A stretch of 20,035 nt of DNA from a virus, in the IMG/VR virus record IMGVR_UViG_3300025652_000738, positions 1-20,035 of that record; one strand, written 5' to 3'. A model generated the notes under the pieces. It did not search any database, had not been told where the DNA came from, and was given only the letters and a program-made list of their open reading frames with translations. Below, one piece after another: positions 13,309-17,905 of this stretch (its first letter is position 1; each line of letters opens with the position of its first letter). A program made the position numbers and the translations under genes.

Positions 13309-13364
13309 TATGGTCTGCATCTAACGCCGATGCACTGATGAGACGATGGCACGTCGAAACCATT
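13309..13364 (+). ncRNA. Type III hammerhead ribozyme
   Basis: All invariant core positions are present: CUGAUGA (13335-13341), GAAA (13356-13359) and cleavage triplet GUC (13313-13315). Stem I is UGCAUC/GAUGCA (13316-13321 with 13329-13334), loop UAACGCC. Stem II is GACG/CGUC (13342-13345 with 13352-13355), loop AUGGCA. Stem III is AUGGU/ACCAU (13310-13314 with 13359-13363) and carries both ends, so the topology is type III. GCC in loop I can pair with GGC in loop II, like the loop contact that speeds natural hammerheads. Predicted self-cleavage is between 13315 and 13316. It ends 34 bases before the first early gene, thus would cut that mRNA in its leader and release the upstream RNA. Confidence 0.93.
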
Positions 13365-13368
13365 AAAA

Positions 13369-13382
13369 TTGTAATCTTACAA
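13369..13382. repeat. Palindrome TTGTAATCTTACAA, copy 1
   Basis: Directly after the hammerhead, 16 bases before the start codon of the 163-residue gene, and followed by AACCGGAG, the ribosome binding site shared with copy 2. Arms TTGTAA/TTACAA are perfect. Confidence 0.75.
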
Positions 13383-13398
13383 AACCGGAGTAATTATC

Positions 13399-13890
13399 AT
13401 GACAAATCCAATTTATTCACTTGCACTCTCGAACGTACGTAAAACTAACAAGCTTAAAGCGATGGTTGTTAATGCGCTCGAGACAATCGACCCAAAAAAC
13501 CTGACAGGCGCGGACGTGCTACTTGAGGCGTTCCACCAGCTCTATCTCGCCGCTAACAGCACATCCGACAGCGAAGCAAAACAGCGACTGGCGACGGAAG
13601 CGAAGGCGGCAATTGCAACGCTACGCACCACCGTACAGCGCGAGTCGCTTGAGATGTTCGACGTTAAAATTGGGGCGAAACATTCCAAGAAAACTGGCGA
13701 AACAAAATGGATTTTGGTAGTCGCTCAGAAAACAGCGAAGCGCGACATACTCACTACGCTCGCAAAACAGATCGACGGTGATGATGCGTTACCGGATGAT
13801 GCTATTCGTCAAATGGCTGAAGCATTGCAAGCGTTCGTGTCCTCAGTGCTGGAAGAGGAATTGTCGAACGTTATCGACATGGCGGCTTAA
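13399..13890 (+). CDS. Unrecognised 163-residue protein, first gene of the early operon
   Basis: ATG at 13399 with CCGGAG ten bases upstream. The product starts MTNPIYSLALSNVRKTNKLK and appears largely helical in the first half (VLLEAFHQLYLAANSTSDSEAKQRLATEAKAAIATL), with a central strand-rich part (MFDVKIGAKHSKKTGETKWILVVAQK) and an acidic C-terminal helix. No domain recognised. As the first gene behind the early promoter, structured RNA and hammerhead, it is a good candidate for a host-takeover protein or a regulator of the switch, which is only inference. No membrane segment, cysteine cluster or catalytic motif is visible. Confidence 0.85.
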   Translation: MTNPIYSLALSNVRKTNKLKAMVVNALETIDPKNLTGADVLLEAFHQLYLAANSTSDSEAKQRLATEAKAAIATLRTTVQRESLEMFDVKIGAKHSKKTGETKWILVVAQKTAKRDILTTLAKQIDGDDALPDDAIRQMAEALQAFVSSVLEEELSNVIDMAA

Positions 13891-13904
13891 TTGTAACATT
13901 ACAA
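13891..13904. repeat. Palindrome TTGTAACATTACAA, copy 2
   Basis: Begins on the base after a TAA stop and ends 14 bases before the next ATG; followed by AACCGGAG as in copy 1. It fills most of this intergenic gap. Confidence 0.75.
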
Positions 13905-13918
13905 AACCGGAGTTAATC

Positions 13919-14332
13919 ATGGACTATCAAACTCGCAACGTTTATTACCACATGGCGCTATTAAATCTAGCATGGCACCGCCTAGAAAAGGTAAGCGACC
14001 GCACAATTGGGAAGTTACGTACCGCACGCTTTTCTATAAAACAATACGCGCCGGAAAATCACTTACAGCGCCGCGCTGATCTCAAAGAGAGACTCGATGA
14101 ATTGCAACGCGACGGTATGGTGCCAGTTTACGTGTGGCATCGCGACTGTGACCAATGCGAGGGCGACAGCGTTACGTTAGTACCTGCAAATGTCATGGCG
14201 TACAATCGCTTTGAGGATCGACAATTCAGGTACGCCGAAGGGCCGATGCAAGTTTACCCTATCAGCTTCGACGAATACGGAGAATTTCACCCGTACTCAC
14301 GCGACAGACGTGCCGAGCAATACAACTACTAA
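13919..14332 (+). CDS. Conserved phage protein with a DCDQC motif, unknown function
   Basis: 137 residues from the ATG at 13919, chosen because CCGGAG precedes it and the longer frame would overlap the previous gene by more than 100 bases. N-terminal helical part (NVYYHMALLNLAWHRLEKVS and RRADLKERLDELQRDG), then VPVYVWHRDCDQCEGDSVTLVPANVMAYNRFED, then YAEGPMQVYPISFDEYGEF. The pattern V-W-x-R-D-C-D, a short loop, AN/AT-V-x-AY, and AEGP near the end is one I recall from uncharacterised marine phage proteins. Two cysteines three apart might bind metal but no second pair exists. Encoded as the second early gene under the palindrome repeat. Confidence 0.82.
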   Translation: MDYQTRNVYYHMALLNLAWHRLEKVSDRTIGKLRTARFSIKQYAPENHLQRRADLKERLDELQRDGMVPVYVWHRDCDQCEGDSVTLVPANVMAYNRFEDRQFRYAEGPMQVYPISFDEYGEFHPYSRDRRAEQYNY

Positions 14333-14346
14333 TTGTAATATTACAA
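14333..14346. repeat. Palindrome TTGTAATATTACAA, copy 3
   Basis: The fully self-complementary copy (central TA). It starts right after the TAA of the previous gene and ends 14 bases before the ATG at 14361; AAACGGAG follows. Confidence 0.75.
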
Positions 14347-14360
14347 AAACGGAGACGACA

Positions 14361-14543
14361 ATGAAGTTTTATCAAGAAATTTATGGTCAATATCGGGCTT
14401 ACAAAATGCAGGGTCGTTTCATCCGCATTTTTGATATGCAGGGAAGGCATATTGTGGACGCATCTTTAAGCGAGCCATGCCGTTCGTATCTCAATGACGT
14501 GTTGCGCGGCTTTCGTACAGCAGAATATATGAAGGTCGCATAA
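14361..14543 (+). CDS. 60-residue protein, unknown function
   Basis: ATG at 14361 with GGAG seven bases upstream; the overlapping longer frame from 14190 reaches into the previous gene and has no binding site. The product starts MKFYQEIYGQYRAYKMQGRF and continues IRIFDMQGRHIVDASLSE, then a short helix (SYLNDVLRGFRTAEYM). The MQGRFIRIFDMQGRHI segment repeats a strand-turn pattern and suggests a small beta sheet. It is basic-aromatic and soluble. No family recognised. Third gene under a palindrome repeat. Confidence 0.75.
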   Translation: MKFYQEIYGQYRAYKMQGRFIRIFDMQGRHIVDASLSEPCRSYLNDVLRGFRTAEYMKVA

Positions 14544-14544
14544 G

Positions 14545-14643
14545 ATGTTTGAACAATGGCAACCTTGGTGGGACGTTGTCCTGCTCTTATCAGTCACCGG
14601 AGTGTTTTCTCTGGTGTACGCTTTCACTAACGACGGGGAATAA
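14545..14643 (+). CDS. 32-residue membrane peptide
   Basis: ATG at 14545 is one base after the previous stop, with AAGG upstream; TAA at 14641. The product is MFEQWQPWWDVVLLLSVTGV followed by FSLVYAFTNDGE. Residues about 9-27 are a single hydrophobic segment with a Trp-rich N-terminal end, typical of a one-pass membrane peptide. It fills the 100-base gap between two genes and is immediately followed by the next start, which supports its being real. Such peptides in early phage regions can act on the host envelope, but nothing specific can be claimed. Confidence 0.6.
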   Translation: MFEQWQPWWDVVLLLSVTGVFSLVYAFTNDGE

Positions 14644-14646
14644 GTG

Positions 14647-14859
14647 ATGAACTTCTACCAGAAGAAAAACCAAACCGCCGCTCAAGCTCTCGAAGCTGCA
14701 TACGTTGAACTGGGTAAGCTGGTGTTAGAGCATCCCGATTTAGTGCAAGACGCTTGGGATACCTACGACGGTTGCCAGTATGACGACGGTATCGACGGTA
14801 AAGTGGACAGCATTGCCGACGTTATCGAGTACTGTCACAACTACCTGAGCAATCAATAA
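14647..14859 (+). CDS. 70-residue acidic helical protein
   Basis: I choose ATG 14647 (GGGGAATAAG upstream); a GTG just before it at 14644 is an alternative. It starts MNFYQKKNQTAAQALEAAYV and is helical up to residue 40 (ELGKLVLEHPDLVQDAWDTY), followed by an Asp-rich loop (DGCQYDDGIDGKVDSIAD) and a last helix (VIEYCHNYL). Net charge is negative. No known family. Starts four bases after the membrane peptide gene, so co-translated. Confidence 0.75.
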   Translation: MNFYQKKNQTAAQALEAAYVELGKLVLEHPDLVQDAWDTYDGCQYDDGIDGKVDSIADVIEYCHNYLSNQ

Positions 14860-14894
14860 ACTGAAGACGACGTAAACTATTGGGAGTATATGTA

Positions 14895-15140
14895 ATGAAA
14901 ACTGTAGACCTTGATTCTAAGTGCTTTTCTTGCGGCGAGTGGTACGCTGTGAAGGTAAGTACTGAGCGCCTTGACCGCTGGATATCTGGCGACGAGTTCG
15001 TGCAGGACATTTGGCCTGAGTACGACTACTGGTATCGAGAGAGGCTACTTGGCTGGAAGACTGGCATGATGATTTGCGAAAATTGTAGCGAACAAACGGA
15101 AAAATATCTTGAGGAGGATTTCTATAATGAAACTACTTGA
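14895..15140 (+). CDS. Small four-cysteine zinc-binding phage protein
   Basis: 81 residues from the ATG at 14895, behind GGGAG. C10-x2-C13 (KCFSCGEWYAV) and C61-x2-C64 (ICENCSEQ) should bind one zinc ion; the part between them is acidic and aromatic (DIWPEYDYWYRERLL). Proteins with the beginning MKT-D-x-SKCFSCG-WY are widespread in phages of marine bacteria and cyanobacteria near replication genes, function unknown. A TTG-led extension to 14880 lacks support. Its last codons contain the ribosome binding site and start of the next gene (14-base overlap). Confidence 0.82.
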   Translation: MKTVDLDSKCFSCGEWYAVKVSTERLDRWISGDEFVQDIWPEYDYWYRERLLGWKTGMMICENCSEQTEKYLEEDFYNETT

Positions 15141-15846
15141 CACGAGCAAAACATTGGGCAACACCAAGGCCCGCAAGACTAACCGCGACGAGTCCATACG
15201 CATGGCGACGTTGACGATGCATCCCGACGACGTGGTCTGCGCTGGTGCCAAAGCCGCAGGCTGTATGGTGGACTGTCTCAAAGACGCAGGGCTAGGCGGT
15301 GTGTACCCATCGATCAACAAGGCACGACAGGCTCGCACTGACTACTGGCACGACGATCAGGAAGCGTTCCTCATACAGCTTAATCACGAGCTACGTAACT
15401 TCGCCAAGCTGTGTGCAAAGCAACGTGTGCAGGGTGTTGTGCGTCTCAACGTCATGAGCGACATTAACTGGGAAGAACACATGGTGCCGCAGTCGTTTCC
15501 TGATTTGCAATTCTATGACTACACCAAGAAGGCTCGACGTTTCCACGGACAGCGACAGCCGGACAACTATCGACTGATGTTCAGCTACAGCGGAGCCAAG
15601 CACTATCAATCTCAGGTGCAGAGCTTCCTCAAATCCTACAACGACGCACCAATGGCAGTCGTATTTAGGAATAAGAATTTCCCATCGACGTTTATGGGAA
15701 GACCTGTGATTAACGGCGACGACTCAGATTGGGTCAACGTCAACAATCGCGGGGTAGTAGTGGGGCTGGTTGCCAAAGGGCCAGCAAGAACCAACACCAA
15801 CGGCTTTGTCGTTGATAACAATGTAATACCAACACTTAACTTTTAA
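15127..15846 (+). CDS. Conserved phage protein with a C-x7-C-x3-C cluster, unknown function
   Basis: 239 residues from ATG 15127, which has the ideal GAGGAGG site; six more codons upstream are unsupported. Near the N-terminus MHPDDVVCAGAKAAGCMVDC holds C38, C46 and C50, then a Gly-rich turn, KARQARTDYWHDDQEAFLIQLNHEL, VVRLNVMSDINWE, FPDLQFYDYTK and a C-terminal NGDDSDW. This order (C..GC...CL-x-x-AG-x-GG, ARxARTxxxxxDxxxFxxQL, VRLNxxSDxxWE, QFYDYTK) belongs to a family I know from many unrelated phages, whose biochemical role is not established. The three cysteines resemble a metal or cluster site, and the conserved Asp/Glu/Asn residues suggest an enzyme. It has no obvious partner in the neighbouring genes. 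Confidence 0.88.
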   Translation: MKLLDTSKTLGNTKARKTNRDESIRMATLTMHPDDVVCAGAKAAGCMVDCLKDAGLGGVYPSINKARQARTDYWHDDQEAFLIQLNHELRNFAKLCAKQRVQGVVRLNVMSDINWEEHMVPQSFPDLQFYDYTKKARRFHGQRQPDNYRLMFSYSGAKHYQSQVQSFLKSYNDAPMAVVFRNKNFPSTFMGRPVINGDDSDWVNVNNRGVVVGLVAKGPARTNTNGFVVDNNVIPTLNF

Positions 15847-15847
15847 A

Positions 15848-15861
15848 TTGTAACATTACAA
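15848..15861. repeat. Palindrome TTGTAACATTACAA, copy 4
   Basis: Same palindrome as copy 2, one base after the previous stop and 14 bases before the ATG at 15876. Here the following ribosome binding site is CGAGGAAAC, so only the palindrome, not its flank, is conserved. Confidence 0.75.
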
Positions 15862-15875
15862 TCGAGGAAACTATC

Positions 15876-16103
15876 ATGACACATTACAAAATCCAATCAA
15901 AGAAAGCACCGGCACCTGTAAACTTCCGCAATCGAGGAAGCAAGTGGCGCGATCTGTTCGAGTCTATGAAACCAAACGACTGGTTCTCTATACCTGAAGA
16001 AGACAAGATCAGAACATGTGCGGCGGCGAGCGCATATCTCAAAGGACGTTACAGTTTGTACAGGGTGAACGACGATTCATTCTGCCTCATCAAGCTACGT
16101 TAA
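15876..16103 (+). CDS. 75-residue basic phage protein
   Basis: ATG at 15876 with GAGGAAACTATC upstream. Starts MTHYKIQSKKAPAPVNFRNR, then KWRDLFESMKPNDWFSIPEEDK, TCAAASAYLKGRYSLYRVNDDSF, ending CLIKLR. The order of a basic N-terminus, a FxxMxxxDxFxVP segment, an AAxxYxKR helix and a final YRV-x-DD-x-F strand is the same as in small, widely spread phage proteins I recall from cyanophages, of unknown function. Fold looks like alpha/beta. Last of the four genes carrying the palindrome repeat in its leader. Confidence 0.83.
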   Translation: MTHYKIQSKKAPAPVNFRNRGSKWRDLFESMKPNDWFSIPEEDKIRTCAAASAYLKGRYSLYRVNDDSFCLIKLR

Positions 16104-16134
16104 ACTTGTATCCAGTAATGAAGGAGAAACAACT

Positions 16135-16461
16135 ATGCACTTTACAGAGAAACGAGTAGCAGAATATTTCGTTGAACTAGTTCTGAGAGATTCAGACAAG
16201 AGCATCACTGTCTGCGGTGAGGGTGAGTACGCTGACGTTGAGAAGTCTCGTGAGTACTTCACAGTCCTTGACAACATGGGAGAGTGTGACTTCGATGACG
16301 TGGGTGTATACAGTGAGACGCACGAGACTTACATCGCATGGTTTCAGTTTGTGTACGGCAACGTCACAAGCACGAGCGAAGCGATAGAAGTGATCAGTGA
16401 CTATTCAGCAGGGCCGTATGAAGATATTATCATTAACAAAGTAGAGGAGATGACACAATGA
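16135..16461 (+). CDS. 108-residue acidic protein, unknown
   Basis: ATG at 16135 with AAGGAG upstream. Begins MHFTEKRVAEYFVELVLRDS; predicted helix, then strands (ITVCGEGEYADV, YFTVLDNMGECDF), a GVYSETHETYIAWFQFVYG segment and a C-terminal helix. Strongly negative charge overall. No domain recognised. It is the first of a set of six small genes joined by overlaps or very short gaps and ends in ATGA with the next start. Confidence 0.82.
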   Translation: MHFTEKRVAEYFVELVLRDSDKSITVCGEGEYADVEKSREYFTVLDNMGECDFDDVGVYSETHETYIAWFQFVYGNVTSTSEAIEVISDYSAGPYEDIIINKVEEMTQ

Positions 16462-16844
16462 GTAACTATTTATTAACTGACCGCGACGGTATTGATACTA
16501 TTCGTCGTAAGATCAACGGGTTGAGAGCTGACATTGGTTACGATGTTATCAACAGTCCACACAATACTGAGTTCGAGGAGTTGGATGTATTACTCAGTGA
16601 CGCAACAGCGAAGCTGGACGATATCTCTGACCTACTCAAGGACCGCATCTATGCCTACGATGTGACTATTACGCTGACCAAACGTGTGTATGTCAGGGGT
16701 AGTGACGAGGACTATGCAGAGAATGCTGCCGTTGACTACGCAATGGAGGATCTGTCGCCACCGATTGACTGGAACGAAGACGGCGTGGAAGCAATGCGTC
16801 AAGAAGATGAAGAGGATACTGACATCTACGATGTGGAGGTGTAA
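16458..16844 (+). CDS. 128-residue acidic protein, helical N-terminus and beta C-terminus
   Basis: ATG at 16458 overlaps the previous stop by four bases; GAGGAG lies ten bases ahead. Residues 1-60 (TDRDGIDTIRRKINGLRADI ... ELDVLLSDATAKLDDISDLL) are helical; residues about 66-128 (YAYDVTITLTKRVYVRGSDE, then AENAAVDYAMED and DTDIYDVEV) read as strand-helix-strand and resemble the whole 56-residue protein encoded at 17098 (KTYQIFMTKVYEVKVKAEN, AEELFEDF, TLDIEV). The two may share one small domain. Function unknown; such short strand-helix-strand proteins are typical of early phage regions. Confidence 0.8.
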   Translation: MSNYLLTDRDGIDTIRRKINGLRADIGYDVINSPHNTEFEELDVLLSDATAKLDDISDLLKDRIYAYDVTITLTKRVYVRGSDEDYAENAAVDYAMEDLSPPIDWNEDGVEAMRQEDEEDTDIYDVEV

Positions 16845-16846
16845 AT

Positions 16847-17095
16847 ATGACTAGCTCAATACTTAAGTTAAAAGTAAAGTCTATGAGGGCTTACAACGAG
16901 CTACGTGAAGTTGTTCCGTTCACGCAGTATGATGACATCATAGGTTTTATTGACATCATAGCAGTGGAAGACTGCGAACGAATCATTGCAGAGATGAAAG
17001 ACATACACGAACAGCAGTGTACCTTGAAGTACAAAGAGCTATCGGAGTATGAAACCAAACATCTTAGAAGAGAATATGGATACGAGGAGGTGTAA
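16847..17095 (+). CDS. 82-residue helical protein, unknown
   Basis: ATG at 16847, two bases after the previous stop, preceded by GGAGGTGTAAAT. The product begins MTSSILKLKVKSMRAYNELR, is mostly helical with a central hydrophobic strand (IIGFIDIIAVED) and ends in a charged helix (KHLRREYGYEEV). No family recognised. The 16 bases around the start (GGAGGTGTAAATATGA) are repeated exactly at the start of the next gene, where they also contain the stop of the upstream gene. Confidence 0.78.
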   Translation: MTSSILKLKVKSMRAYNELREVVPFTQYDDIIGFIDIIAVEDCERIIAEMKDIHEQQCTLKYKELSEYETKHLRREYGYEEV

Positions 17096-17097
17096 AT

Positions 17098-17268
17098 ATG
17101 AAGACGTACCAAATATTCATGACCAAAGTTTATGAGGTCAAAGTGAAGGCTGAAAATCGAGACCATGCCGAAGAGTTGTTTGAAGACTTTGCAGATTGGG
17201 ACGAGCTTCTTAAAGTGCATACATTAGATATAGAGGTGTGCGATGGTTTTGTTTTGGAGGAAGAGTAA
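17098..17268 (+). CDS. 56-residue protein with a strand-helix-strand fold
   Basis: ATG at 17098 follows GGAGGTGTAAAT; TAA at 17266 overlaps the next ATG (TAATG). The product starts MKTYQIFMTKVYEVKVKAEN and has the simple pattern strand, helix (RDHAEELFEDFADW), strand (HTLDIEVCDGFVLEEE). Short phage proteins of this K-x-Y-x-V-x-V type with an AE/EA helix are common and unassigned. Its resemblance to the C-terminal half of the protein at 16458 suggests duplication. No promoter of its own is visible; translated as part of the acidic gene cluster. Confidence 0.78.
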   Translation: MKTYQIFMTKVYEVKVKAENRDHAEELFEDFADWDELLKVHTLDIEVCDGFVLEEE

Positions 17269-17468
17269 TGAACAGCGACAGACTCGACGCGCTTGCTGAA
17301 GTTATCGACATGATCGAGGACGCACTTGGCAAGCTGAACAAGATGGATATGGACCTTGGTTTAACGGAGGCTCAACATTACACGCAGAAGGTTCTTCGAC
17401 AGGAGTATGAAGACCTCTGCGCTGATTACAACAACATCGAAAGGGAGTACATTAACTATGAGTATTGA
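17268..17468 (+). CDS. 66-residue helical protein, unknown
   Basis: I start it at the ATG at 17268 because TTGGAGGAAGAG precedes it and its first base is shared with the previous stop; a longer frame from 17238 would run into the previous gene. It begins MNSDRLDALAEVIDMIEDAL and is continuous amphipathic helix (GKLNKMDMDLGLTEAQHYTQ, VLRQEYEDLCADYNNIEREY), probably a helical hairpin. Acidic. No relatives recognised. It overlaps the next gene by 11 bases. Confidence 0.75.
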   Translation: MNSDRLDALAEVIDMIEDALGKLNKMDMDLGLTEAQHYTQKVLRQEYEDLCADYNNIEREYINYEY

Positions 17469-17661
17469 TACATGGTACGTCGTACAAAAGTTCAACAGGA
17501 AAACATGGGAGTGGGAGGAACGTGACAGCGACGGCTCCTCTTACAATTCAACACTGAGCAACGCGAAATACTTTTGCAACAGCTACGCCAAGGACGGCGA
17601 AGAATGTCGTGTCGTTAAAGAGGAGGTGGTATACGTTCCAAAGGGCTTGACAGACGATTAG
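17458..17661 (+). CDS. 67-residue protein, unknown
   Basis: ATG at 17458 with GGGAG ten bases upstream, within the end of the previous gene. Starts MSIDTWYVVQKFNRKTWEWE, a Trp-rich strand pair, then ERDSDGSSYNSTLSNAKYFC, a helix (SNAKYFCNSYAKDGEEC), and a last strand (RVVKEEVVYVP). The layout (WYVVQKF-x-x-x-TWEWE, helix with AK, CRVVKEE) resembles other small early phage proteins that fold as strand-strand-helix-strand. The -35 of the next promoter overlaps its last codons. Function unknown. Confidence 0.78.
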   Translation: MSIDTWYVVQKFNRKTWEWEERDSDGSSYNSTLSNAKYFCNSYAKDGEECRVVKEEVVYVPKGLTDD

Positions 17662-17675
17662 ATCCATGATAAAAT
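17647..17675 (+). promoter_or_regulatory. Sigma-70 promoter for the replication genes
   Basis: -35 TTGACA (17647-17652), 17-base spacer, -10 TAAAAT (17670-17675), one mismatch in total. It lies at the end of one gene and opens the only sizeable gap (64 bases) in this part of the operon, so the primase-helicase and DNA polymerase genes have their own start. Confidence 0.82.
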
Positions 17676-17680
17676 CAAAT

Positions 17681-17688
17681 CTTTAAAG
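17681..17688. promoter_or_regulatory. CTTTAAAG element at the replication promoter start site
   Basis: Lies 5 bases after the -10, over the expected transcription start. The same palindrome occurs three times in the late-operon leader. In a repressor model it would allow joint control of replication and late genes. Confidence 0.5.
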
Positions 17689-17725
17689 TCAACAGTAATG
17701 TTAAATTTATTAAGGAAATATTATA

Positions 17726-17905
17726 ATGACTATCTGTAAAGACGACATCATTAATGAGCTTGTTGAGTATGACTTAGATCACTTGACTGTTACTGAGATG
17801 CTGAGTATGGTGGGTACTTTCTTAGCCGTGGGTTACGGCGAACTGGAAGATGAAGCCCTTCGAGAAAGGTACGCAGACTTAGGAGCAAGCCATGCCATTC
17901 ACTAA
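17726..17905 (+). CDS. 59-residue acidic protein upstream of the primase-helicase
   Basis: ATG at 17726 with AAGGAAATATTATA upstream. Starts MTICKDDIINELVEYDLDHL and continues TVTEMLSMVGTFLAVGYGEL, EDEALRERYADLGASHAIH; all helical and acidic. Small proteins with the MTI-KDDIINELV beginning are frequently encoded directly before gp4-like helicases in marine podoviruses (from memory). Its end overlaps the primase-helicase start by 14 bases, so the two are coupled. A helper role in replication is only suggested by position. Confidence 0.8.
   Translation: MTICKDDIINELVEYDLDHLTVTEMLSMVGTFLAVGYGELEDEALRERYADLGASHAIH

Larger units (their letters stand above)
12075..13398. other. Divergent control region without protein genes (origin / switch region)
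   Basis: This 1.3 kb gap separates leftward late genes from rightward early genes. Contents in order: late-leader CTTTAAAG repeats (12083-12185), late promoter (12202-12230), an AT-rich stretch with no assigned function and a C-run at 12412-12418, iteron-like repeats (12423-12512), SOS-type boxes (12539-12616) with a minus promoter (12616-12644), an inverted repeat GCCCTAG/CTAGGGC (12657-12663 and 12707-12713), DnaA boxes (12766-12804), plus promoter with operator (12844-12874), a structured RNA (about 12976-13308) and a hammerhead ribozyme (13309-13364). The open frames crossing it have repeat-derived composition and no start signals. Confidence 0.85.

Noticed and set aside
13085-13363. 92-residue minus-strand open frame
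   Set aside because: It lies opposite the structured RNA and hammerhead, no ribosome binding site is visible, the composition is not protein-like and it is isolated from the late operon by over 1 kb.
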